From assembly GCA_029262835.1 (NCBI GenBank), contig JAJCYQ010000002.1, forward strand, positions 1-51,705: a DNA stretch of 51,705 nucleotides, given 5' to 3'. Source of the stretch: Bacteroidota bacterium. Lineage in GTDB: Bacteria > Bacteroidota > Rhodothermia > Rhodothermales > UBA10348. This document shows, piece after piece, positions 31,483-38,252 of this stretch; within the stretch, counting starts at the first letter, position 1; each line of letters starts with the position of its first letter. Made by a program: the position numbers and the translations under genes. Under the pieces are notes generated by a model that was not told the origin of the DNA, made no database searches, and worked only from the letters and a program-made list of their open reading frames with translations.

Positions 31483-31824
31483 ATGAAAGACACTGCCCCA
31501 ATAGATGCGCCCGAAGAGCTTGATGAACTCGACATCGAGGTTTTCACGAAAGAGAACCCCCCGGAATGTCGGAAGCCGCATGCGCGATTCTACATCATCA
31601 GGGTCGACCGGGAAAAGAAGCGTGTGCCCCAGGACTCGCTGACCGGAAGTGAGATTCTCGCTCTTGTCAACAAGATTCCCTCCAGCCACAAGCTCTTTCA
31701 GAAAATTCGAGGCGGAGAAGTCCTTGTTGTTGAGCCGAATGAGGCTATCAGTTTTCGGAAGCCGGGCGTCGAACGGTTTCAGACCATTCCGAAAGACACG
31801 ACTGAGGGCAGTTCAGTTGACTGA
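31483..31824 (+). CDS. Multiubiquitin-family ubiquitin-like protein (single domain)
   Basis: 113 residues from the ATG at 31483. The beta-grasp Ubl domain spans about 34-102: ARFYIIRVDREKKRVPQDSL, GSEILALVNKIPSSHKLFQK, GGEVLVVEPNEAISF, PGVERFQT. This matches the bacterial multiubiquitin domain family (PF14452), though only one repeat is present. The acidic N-terminal tail is probably disordered. The C-terminus ends TEGSSVD with no di-glycine, so maturation or a non-GG conjugation chemistry would be needed. The stop overlaps the E2-like start. Predicted role: the modifier of a bacterial ubiquitin-like (Bub/Bil-type) antiphage system. Confidence 0.85.
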   Translation: MKDTAPIDAPEELDELDIEVFTKENPPECRKPHARFYIIRVDREKKRVPQDSLTGSEILALVNKIPSSHKLFQKIRGGEVLVVEPNEAISFRKPGVERFQTIPKDTTEGSSVD

Positions 31825-32230
31825 CCCCCGGCGCCAATTTGAATTACCGGCGACTGACCGCGAGTATCTCGACGGTCGAGGTTTATACTGGGAGACCGTG
31901 TCGGAAAACAACACCCGCTGGCTTCTAGTGCACGACTATCCAATAGTCGCCGGATACACCTCTTCTAGCGCCAGCTTGGCTCTGGAGTTGCCCAAGAGTT
32001 ATCCAGACACGCAGATAGACATGGTCTATTTCAGACCCCAACTGACTCTCATTGAGCAAGGAGCGATACGCCAGTTGACCGACCGGTCCTTCGACGGCGA
32101 GAGATGGCAACGGTGGTCGAGACACCGCACAAACGCCAACCCGTGGCGGCGAGGCTACGATAGCGTAGAAACGCACCTGCTTCTCGTAGAGGAATGGCTC
32201 GAAAGAGAAGTTCGGGGGCAGGCGGCATGA
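31817..32230 (+). CDS. E2/UBC-like protein (prokaryotic E2 family E), no cysteine
   Basis: 137 residues from a TTG at 31817 that overlaps the Ubl gene by 8 bases. The open frame reaches 31649, but upstream of 31817 it only mirrors the Ubl gene. Family-like landmarks: FELPATDREYLDGRGLYWE, RWLLVHDYPIVAGYTS, LALELPKSYPDTQIDMVYF, FDGERWQRWSRHR, WRRGYDSVETHLLLVEEWLE. There is no cysteine anywhere in the protein, so it cannot form the classical E2 thioester; it may be a scaffold or use different chemistry. It overlaps the next start by ATGA (32227-32230). Confidence 0.82.
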   Translation: MTDPRRQFELPATDREYLDGRGLYWETVSENNTRWLLVHDYPIVAGYTSSSASLALELPKSYPDTQIDMVYFRPQLTLIEQGAIRQLTDRSFDGERWQRWSRHRTNANPWRRGYDSVETHLLLVEEWLEREVRGQAA

Positions 32231-33624
32231 ATCGCGTCAAGTTACGGTTAACCGAACGGCAGCATTCAAGCCTGAAAGACCACCTTTTCCCGGGCGACGG
32301 GATGGAGGCTGTCGCCATTGCCGTGTGCGGCCGCGCGTCGGCATTAGGCACCGATGTTCTGGTTCTTCATGAATTAGTTCTGGTCCCGCATGATGCCTGT
32401 CGTCGGTCTCCGGTGCGGGTCTCTTGGCAACCTACTGTCGCCGAAGGCGCTTTTCGGGATGTGGAAGAGAAGGGCTTCGGCATCCTTAAGATCCATAGCC
32501 ACCCCAACGGACTCGCTGGATTCTCGGAAACAGACGATCTGTCAGACGCCAGGTTTTTTGAATCCGTCTACGGATGGGATGAGAGAGATGGGCCTCATCT
32601 GAGCGGCATCATGTTGCCAAATGGTAGGATCCTCGCCCGGGCCGTGTCTGCTGCGGGCGACTTCCTTCCGGTGGATATGATTGAAGTCGTCGGCAGTGAC
32701 GTAGTGCTATGGACAGATTCCTCTCCCGATGACGTATCCTCATTTGCCCAGCGACACGCGCAATTATTCGGGGAACACACGACGAGCCTCCTGAGCAGCC
32801 TGCGTGTGGCGGTTGTCGGCTGTTCGGGAACGGGCAGTCCCGTCATTGAACAAATGGCTCGCTTGGGTGTTGGCGAGCTGGTCCTAGTGGATCCCGACCA
32901 TTTGGAGGTGAAGAATCTAAACCGCATCCTTGGCGCGACCCTTACCGATGCGAAGCAGAATAGAATGAAGGTCGACGTACTTGCCGAGCACGTTCGCAAC
33001 ATGGGCCTTGGTACTCGGGTGCATTCATTTTCGGCAACCCTTGAGAACCCGGACGCCCTATCCGCCGTGGCGGTGTCTGACTTTGTGGTGGGTTGCATGG
33101 ACTCTTTGTCTGGAAGGCATGTTCTCGGGCGCATGGCCCGGTACTATGTGCTCCCGTATATCGACGTCGGAGTGAAGCTCGAGGCGCTGGAGGACAGTAC
33201 CATTAACCAGGTAGCGGGCAGCGTGCACTACTGCCAGCCCGACGGCCTGGACCTCATGGACCGCGGCGTATTCTCGGCTGGAATGCTCGAGGCTGAAGAA
33301 CTGTTGCGCACGAACCCCGAGGAGTATAAGGCTCGCCTACAGCACGGATACATTCGTGGTGTTCAGGTTGAGCGCCCCGCGGTTGTCAGTGTCAACATGT
33401 GTTTTGCGAGTCTTGCCGTCATGGAACTCTTGGCCCGGATCCACCCTTTCCGGATGGATGACAACGAAGACATTGCGACGTTTCAGCTCAGCCTTAGTCA
33501 TTGTCAGATCGAAACGGAACCTGACGACTTGGCACCTGACAGACAGCGGGCAACGGTAGGGCTAGGAAATGTTGATCCGCCGCTCGACATGCCAAGCTTG
33601 GCCGCCGTAGCGCCTGCGAGATGA
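32227..33624 (+). CDS. JAB (JAMM) deubiquitinase-like / E1 (ThiF) fusion
   Basis: 465 residues from the ATG at 32227. The N-terminal JAB domain (about 15-150) has an intact JAMM zinc site: Glu27, HSHP (His90, His92), Ser100, Asp103 within HSHPNGLAGFSETDD. The C-terminal E1/ThiF adenylation domain (about 190-430) has the nucleotide loop VVGCSGTGSPV (198-203 core), VLVDPDHLEVKNLNRI and a GCMDSLSGR segment; a candidate catalytic cysteine is in SVHYCQPDG. Predicted roles: activation of the Ubl C-terminus with ATP, and removal or processing of Ubl by the JAB part. Coupled by ATGA overlaps on both sides. The fusion keeps activation and deconjugation in one chain. Confidence 0.9.
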   Translation: MNRVKLRLTERQHSSLKDHLFPGDGMEAVAIAVCGRASALGTDVLVLHELVLVPHDACRRSPVRVSWQPTVAEGAFRDVEEKGFGILKIHSHPNGLAGFSETDDLSDARFFESVYGWDERDGPHLSGIMLPNGRILARAVSAAGDFLPVDMIEVVGSDVVLWTDSSPDDVSSFAQRHAQLFGEHTTSLLSSLRVAVVGCSGTGSPVIEQMARLGVGELVLVDPDHLEVKNLNRILGATLTDAKQNRMKVDVLAEHVRNMGLGTRVHSFSATLENPDALSAVAVSDFVVGCMDSLSGRHVLGRMARYYVLPYIDVGVKLEALEDSTINQVAGSVHYCQPDGLDLMDRGVFSAGMLEAEELLRTNPEEYKARLQHGYIRGVQVERPAVVSVNMCFASLAVMELLARIHPFRMDDNEDIATFQLSLSHCQIETEPDDLAPDRQRATVGLGNVDPPLDMPSLAAVAPAR

Positions 33625-33953
33625 GGCTGTTCTCGGCATTGTGGGTCTGGGTTCGCCGGCTGTTCCGCTCTGGTCAGCCACATCGGACCGCTGTTGTCAG
33701 TGAGTTGCCAGAAAAGCTGAGGAAGGAGACCGTCTATCTGGTTGGCGAGGACGACATCTTCTGGTGTGCGGCGCTCCTGTGCCCCTGCGGCTGTCATTCG
33801 GTCATACAGCTGAACCTGACCAAGTCGACCCACCCATCCTGGCAAGTCAGTCAACACCCAGAATCAAGTCTGACCACACTCAGCCCCTCCATTCACAGAA
33901 CCAGTGGGTGTCGTAGCCAGTTTTTTTGCTGCAAGGCCGCATTTGCTGGGTGA
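33621..33953 (+). CDS. DUF6527 family protein, apparently frameshifted near the C-terminus
   Basis: 110 residues as encoded. Family landmarks: VGEDDIFWCAALLCPCGCHS, IQLNL, SWQVSQHPESSLTTLSPSIH, GCRSQFF. After the T7 run at 33921-33927 this frame gives CCKAAFAG and stops. The -1 frame across the same run gives FFLLQGRICWVNTEAGF and ends at 33992-33994, which looks like the expected family end (CRSHFF..GRI.W). So there is a one-base deletion, a sequencing error, or -1 ribosomal slippage. DUF6527 genes accompany multiubiquitin operons; I recall the family as BubE but cannot verify the name here. Coupled to the E1 gene by ATGA. Confidence 0.8.
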   Translation: MRLFSALWVWVRRLFRSGQPHRTAVVSELPEKLRKETVYLVGEDDIFWCAALLCPCGCHSVIQLNLTKSTHPSWQVSQHPESSLTTLSPSIHRTSGCRSQFFCCKAAFAG

Positions 33954-34333
33954 ACACGGAGGCCGGTTTTACAACAGCGCCAATGCCGAGCTGATATTAG
34001 GAATTGGCCTCACTCGGTGCGAATTCGCCCGCGCCAGACCAACCCCTGAGATCCACGCAGATAATTGCGATGTCGGACCTTACCACCACGGCGAAGCCTG
34101 CTGTCTATCTTTTCAATAAGGTCGTCTATTCACTTCTGACGAGGTCTCCCTATGACTTCGGAACAGGCTCTTCCCTCTGACTGACACAAACAACAACTCA
34201 AAACTGAGCGATCCGCCAACGGTCGTTGTCCCGATGGGCTTCCCTATCTGGTCCCAATATCTACGAGGGCGGTGTCATATTTATGTCATACCCTGGCTGA
34301 AGACCGGCAATATTCAAAAAATTTTTTGATCGT
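33954..34333. other. Intergenic stretch after the ubiquitin-like operon
   Basis: Apart from the possible frameshifted C-terminus (to 33994), no gene is visible. A perfect 16-base palindrome TCAAAAAATTTTTTGA lies at 34314-34329, right before the strong terminator. Confidence 0.5.
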
Positions 34334-34334
34334 A

Positions 34335-34371
34335 AAAAAGAGGCCTGTGCGCACTGCACAGGCCTCTTTTT
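34335..34371. terminator. Strong bidirectional rho-independent terminator
   Basis: A perfect 16-bp stem, AAAAAGAGGCCTGTGC (34335-34350) with its complement at 34356-34371, and a 5-base loop. It gives a U-tract on both strands, serving the DUF6527 operon on + and the ADGHN lipoprotein on -. Confidence 0.95.
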
Positions 34372-34395
34372 GTAAGTTGGACTACGTCTGGCTGG

Positions 34396-34668
34396 TCAGT
34401 TGTGACCATCGGCCCCGATGTTATGTCCATCAGCACCACCCGCGTTGTGGCCGTCAGCACCACTCGCGTTGTGGCCGTCAGCACCACCCGCGTTGTGGCC
34501 ATCAGCACCACCAGCGTTGTGCCCATCAGCACCACCAGCGTTGTGGCCGTCCGCGCCTACGAAGACAGTTTCACCGTCCGACGGTCCAACAAGTGAGTCA
34601 GTGGAGCAGGCGCTCAGTGTCAGCGTAAGGGCTGCGACTGTGGCGAGGGTCATAAAGGTCTTTTTCAT
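34396..34668 (-). CDS. Tiny lipoprotein made of ADGHN repeats
   Basis: 90 residues. Lipoprotein signal peptide MKKTFMTLATVAALTLTLSA with lipid Cys21. After a short STDSLVGPSDGET linker the protein is seven copies of ADGHN, mostly as the 8-residue unit GADGHNAG. The array carries one His and one Asp per repeat and ends the protein. A metal- or ligand-binding periodic surface peptide is conceivable; I recognise no family. It has its own promoter space upstream and a perfect terminator 25 bases after its stop. Confidence 0.85.
   Translation of the reverse strand: MKKTFMTLATVAALTLTLSACSTDSLVGPSDGETVFVGADGHNAGGADGHNAGGADGHNAGGADGHNASGADGHNAGGADGHNIGADGHN
34397..34553 (-). repeat. 24-bp coding tandem repeat (GADGHNAG)
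   Basis: Tandem 24-base units with small differences (CCACCCGCGTTGTGGCCGTC-type on +), in frame within the lipoprotein gene; the final units are shorter or altered (GADGHNI, then ADGHN). Units of 24 allow copy-number change without frame loss. Confidence 0.9.
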
Positions 34669-34716
34669 TGTTCTATAAGCGGTTTGTTAGCATGCATGCA
34701 GTTGCTCTGCACATAC

Positions 34717-34750
34717 ACATACGTAAAACCGGAGAAAACACGGACATTTA
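34717..34750 (+). repeat. Dispersed intergenic element, copy C
   Basis: ACATACGTAAAACC, then AAAACACGGACATTTA, closely matching copy A (12399-12433) and the left half of copy B (18426-18461). It is placed 48-81 bases upstream of the histidine kinase start, as expected for a promoter or operator. Confidence 0.55.
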
Positions 34751-34797
34751 CGAGGGCATTTTCTTAAAAACGGCTCCATGTGGCCGATACAGCCGGT

Positions 34798-37700
34798 ATG
34801 GGATCCTCCTCGACATACCAGAATCGAGCACACGGCATTATCTATCGTGCCATTTCATTCTTGATCATGGCTGTGTTCTGTACCGGTGCGACTGTTGCCC
34901 AATCGCAGGATAATGCGGGGCATGTGGCCGCTGGTGAGAGTGTGGCCCTCTTCCACTATCCACCAGAGCAGGGTGCTCTCCGTCCTCAGATATGGCAGTT
35001 GGTTTCGTGGAACGGAAGCGTAGCGGCCGCCCAGGAGGGAGGAATCAGCGTTTTACTTGGAGGCTCGTGGCGTTTCGTCGAAACGCCGTCAAAGACTACC
35101 GTTCGCTCCATGGGGGCGGATGGAAAGGGCAATCTTTACTATGGTGACCAGGGTAGCATGGGAAAGCTTCGGTGGGCTGGCAATAAGATTGAAGTAGAGA
35201 CGCTGTCCCTCCCAGATTCGTTACATGGGGCAATCGGTGACGTGTGGGCAACCCACGTCTTGGATTCTTCTGTTGTTTTTCAGGCCCGAAACCATCTTTT
35301 GGTCCATAGAAATGGCGTCCAGCACGTCTACTACTCCGGCAGTGGTTTTCACAACTCGTTCTCCTACGGCGGCCACGTCTATGTTCGCGAGTTCGATGTT
35401 GGTCTTCACAGACTTGATACCACCGGCTTGACGCTACTGCGTGGCGCGCCGGCACTGAGCGACGAACTTGTATTTGGCATCACGGATCATCATGGCGCCG
35501 GACAGGTGTGGACGCAGACCGGCAACCTATACGGTATTGATGAAGACTCACTGGTATCGATGGGTCGGGTGTCAAGCGAACTCGCAGAGATTGCCGACTC
35601 AACGCGGCTCTACACGATAGCGAGAATGAGTGAAGATCAGTTTGTCGTCGGATCCCTTGGACAGGGTGCCATCGTTGTCGATGGCTGGGGAAACGTACTC
35701 GCACGGCTCGGCGCAGACGCCGGTATGGCGGACGATTTTATCAACCACGTACTCGTTGGCAAGAACAGCCAAATCTGGTTCGCCCTCAATAATGAGGGTG
35801 TTGTCCGAATGGATGTGTCACCGGTAAAAACCAGGTACGCTCGTCAACATGGCCTGTGGGGACACATCTATAAAATTGGCGAGATAGGAGATGAACTCGC
35901 CATTGCCACCGGATCTCGCCTCTCCGTTATGGATAAACCGACGCGGAATACAGCGGCGTACTCGAGCAATCCACTACGATCCTATTTCCAGCAGATTCCC
36001 AACACGAATTTGGCGTGGGACTTCGCAGCATCGGATTCTGTAATTATCGTGGGGACTGAAAACGGGATATTACGACTGTCTCGAAAACACGAGGTTCCGG
36101 TAGTTTGCACGCCGCCAAAGGGCCCAAAGTTGGCTTCAGTTGGACCCCTGAGCCTTCAAGCATACTCCTTCACCACCACCGGCCCCCACCTCCTCGCAGG
36201 CACCTCCCGCGGGGTGTACCGCGTGGAAACGGGGCTGGACGGGGAGACGGGCGAGCCGTCGTGCACCATGTATCCGGTCGAAACGGGGGTGCAGCTCGGA
36301 AGTGTTGTCAAGCACATCGTGGCGCACGAAGAGGTGGTGTGGGTGGTGACAGACAACGGGCGGCTCTACAGCGGGACGTACGAAGAGGGGCAGCTGCTGC
36401 TTACGGAATATCCGTTCCTGGCGAAGACCGGGAGCGCTGTGGTGCCGCTTAAAATCACGGTCGGGGAAGCCACCTTCGTGTCGCAGGGGCACCGGCTGTA
36501 CCGCATCCACAGTCCGGGTCTTCCGCCTGTCGATTTGACGCCCATCTGGAATGCGGAGCACGAGGACATTGAGGACATCCATGCCGACCGGGAGAACGGC
36601 GTCTGGATGAGTACGCCCGGGCGCATTGTGCATTTCATGCCGGACGGAATACGGCACACCTACCCGGCGCTGGAGGTGCCAAAGGGCGAAAGCGCGCAGA
36701 TGTACGTGGACAAAAAGGGCAAGCTCTGGTACACCGATGGCGATGCGCTGGTGCGGTTCGATCCCGAAGCGGCGCGCCGCCAGGAAGAGCAGGGTGAGCG
36801 CCGGGCGCAGGTCTATATCCAGGGGGTGAGCAGCCTGGGTGACAACGGGGACCTCACCGAGAGCCACATGCCGCCGGCCGACGAGCAGTTCTATTTCGGG
36901 CAGGACACGTACGACATTGGCATATTCGAGTACGCCTACAACAGTATTAAGCTGACGCTCGGGGCGACGGGACAGGAGTACCTGGGCGAAGTCTACTACG
37001 CCTACAACGCAAACGACGGCGAGGGCTGGCACGACTGGACGACCGACAACCAGGTCGAGCTGCCGGGGCTCAGCGCGGGCATACACACCATTTCGGTGCG
37101 CTCGCGCGACGACTGGGGCACGGTCTCCGAGCCGGTCAACCTGCGGCTGCACATTCTGCCGCCGTGGTACGCCACCTGGTGGGCCATGCTGCTCTATCTC
37201 TGGGGGGGCATTGCCGTGGCGTACGGCGGAAGTCGTTACGTCCACATGCGGCGCGAGCACAGAAAGGCGCAGGAGCACAAGCAGGAGTTGGAGCGCAACC
37301 GTGTGGTCATGAAGAAACTGGAAGAGGCCAACGAAAGCCTCATCCAGGCGAACCGCATGAAAGATGAGTTCCTCGCCACCACGAGCCACGAACTGCGCAC
37401 GCCCATGACGGCCATTCTCGGCTTTACAAGCATTCTCAAGGAAGAAATCCCGCCAGATGCCGAGTACCGCGAGTTTCTCGACATCATTGAGGAGAGCGGC
37501 GGCCGCCTTATGGATACGCTCACCGCGCTTCTCGACCTGGCGCGCCTGCGCGCCGGCAACATGGACCTTTCGCCCGAACCCGTCGACCTCGGCGAGGCCG
37601 CCCGCGCTGCCATGAGCCGCTTCGAGGACAAGGCGCGCGCCAAAGGCATTGCGGTCGCAGTCGACGCCGCCCCCGAGGCCCTCGTTCTTCCGCTCGATAC

Positions 37701-38214
37701 CTACGGCACGGACCGCATGCTCGACATCCTGCTGAGTAACGCCATCAAATTCACCGACGAGGGCGAAGTCCGGATTGGCATATCGCGCGGCGTGGACGCC
37801 AGCACAGGCGCTCCCCAGGCCCACATCGAGGTCAGCGACACAGGCATCGGGATGGATGCCGCCTACATGGAGACGCTCTTCGAAGCCTACACGCAGGAAA
37901 GCGTCGGCCTCTCACGCAGCCACGAAGGCCAGGGCCTCGGCCTCGCCATCTGCGCCGGCCTCATAGATCTCATGGGCGGCACTATTTCGGTGCGCAGCAC
38001 GAAGGGCGAAGGCACCACATTCTGCGTCGCTTTCCCTGTAGATGCGCCGACCTCCGCCCGTTTGGCCCCTTCAGCCGGCGCACCAGCCGCCCAGGCACCG
38101 GCCGCCGACCGCCCCGCGAGCGAGCCACGTGACGCCCGCCGCTCGGGCGCCGACCGCTCTGACGCCACCCGCCGCTCGGACGCTGGCCTCAAAGCCCCCC
38201 GGCACGCCGATTGA
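34798..38214 (+). CDS. Sensor histidine kinase with periplasmic two-component-regulator propeller
   Basis: 1138 residues from the ATG at 34798; a GTG six codons upstream is also in frame. Signal segment IIYRAISFLIMAVFCTGATV. A periplasmic regulator-propeller (Reg_prop type) spans about 40-690, then a Y_Y_Y domain (about 715-785), one membrane helix (about 793-812) and a coiled coil. HisKA follows with phospho-acceptor His864 in TSHELRTPM, then HATPase_c with DTGIGMD and GQGLGLAICAGLIDLMGG. The last 50 residues are Ala/Pro/Arg-rich. There is no receiver or AraC domain, unlike classic hybrid Bacteroidota systems. It probably senses a ligand and may control the downstream T9SS genes, the first of which starts 38 bases later. 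Base composition rises sharply near 36140. Confidence 0.9.
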   Translation: MGSSSTYQNRAHGIIYRAISFLIMAVFCTGATVAQSQDNAGHVAAGESVALFHYPPEQGALRPQIWQLVSWNGSVAAAQEGGISVLLGGSWRFVETPSKTTVRSMGADGKGNLYYGDQGSMGKLRWAGNKIEVETLSLPDSLHGAIGDVWATHVLDSSVVFQARNHLLVHRNGVQHVYYSGSGFHNSFSYGGHVYVREFDVGLHRLDTTGLTLLRGAPALSDELVFGITDHHGAGQVWTQTGNLYGIDEDSLVSMGRVSSELAEIADSTRLYTIARMSEDQFVVGSLGQGAIVVDGWGNVLARLGADAGMADDFINHVLVGKNSQIWFALNNEGVVRMDVSPVKTRYARQHGLWGHIYKIGEIGDELAIATGSRLSVMDKPTRNTAAYSSNPLRSYFQQIPNTNLAWDFAASDSVIIVGTENGILRLSRKHEVPVVCTPPKGPKLASVGPLSLQAYSFTTTGPHLLAGTSRGVYRVETGLDGETGEPSCTMYPVETGVQLGSVVKHIVAHEEVVWVVTDNGRLYSGTYEEGQLLLTEYPFLAKTGSAVVPLKITVGEATFVSQGHRLYRIHSPGLPPVDLTPIWNAEHEDIEDIHADRENGVWMSTPGRIVHFMPDGIRHTYPALEVPKGESAQMYVDKKGKLWYTDGDALVRFDPEAARRQEEQGERRAQVYIQGVSSLGDNGDLTESHMPPADEQFYFGQDTYDIGIFEYAYNSIKLTLGATGQEYLGEVYYAYNANDGEGWHDWTTDNQVELPGLSAGIHTISVRSRDDWGTVSEPVNLRLHILPPWYATWWAMLLYLWGGIAVAYGGSRYVHMRREHRKAQEHKQELERNRVVMKKLEEANESLIQANRMKDEFLATTSHELRTPMTAILGFTSILKEEIPPDAEYREFLDIIEESGGRLMDTLTALLDLARLRAGNMDLSPEPVDLGEAARAAMSRFEDKARAKGIAVAVDAAPEALVLPLDTYGTDRMLDILLSNAIKFTDEGEVRIGISRGVDASTGAPQAHIEVSDTGIGMDAAYMETLFEAYTQESVGLSRSHEGQGLGLAICAGLIDLMGGTISVRSTKGEGTTFCVAFPVDAPTSARLAPSAGAPAAQAPAADRPASEPRDARRSGADRSDATRRSDAGLKAPRHAD

Positions 38215-38252
38215 CCTTGCGCGGGTCCTGCTTTCCGCCGTAGGGTAGAGAT

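Noticed and set aside
34397-34553. CRISPR array (short regular repeats)
   Set aside because: Units are contiguous 24-base coding repeats with no spacers, in frame within a lipoprotein gene, and there are no cas genes.
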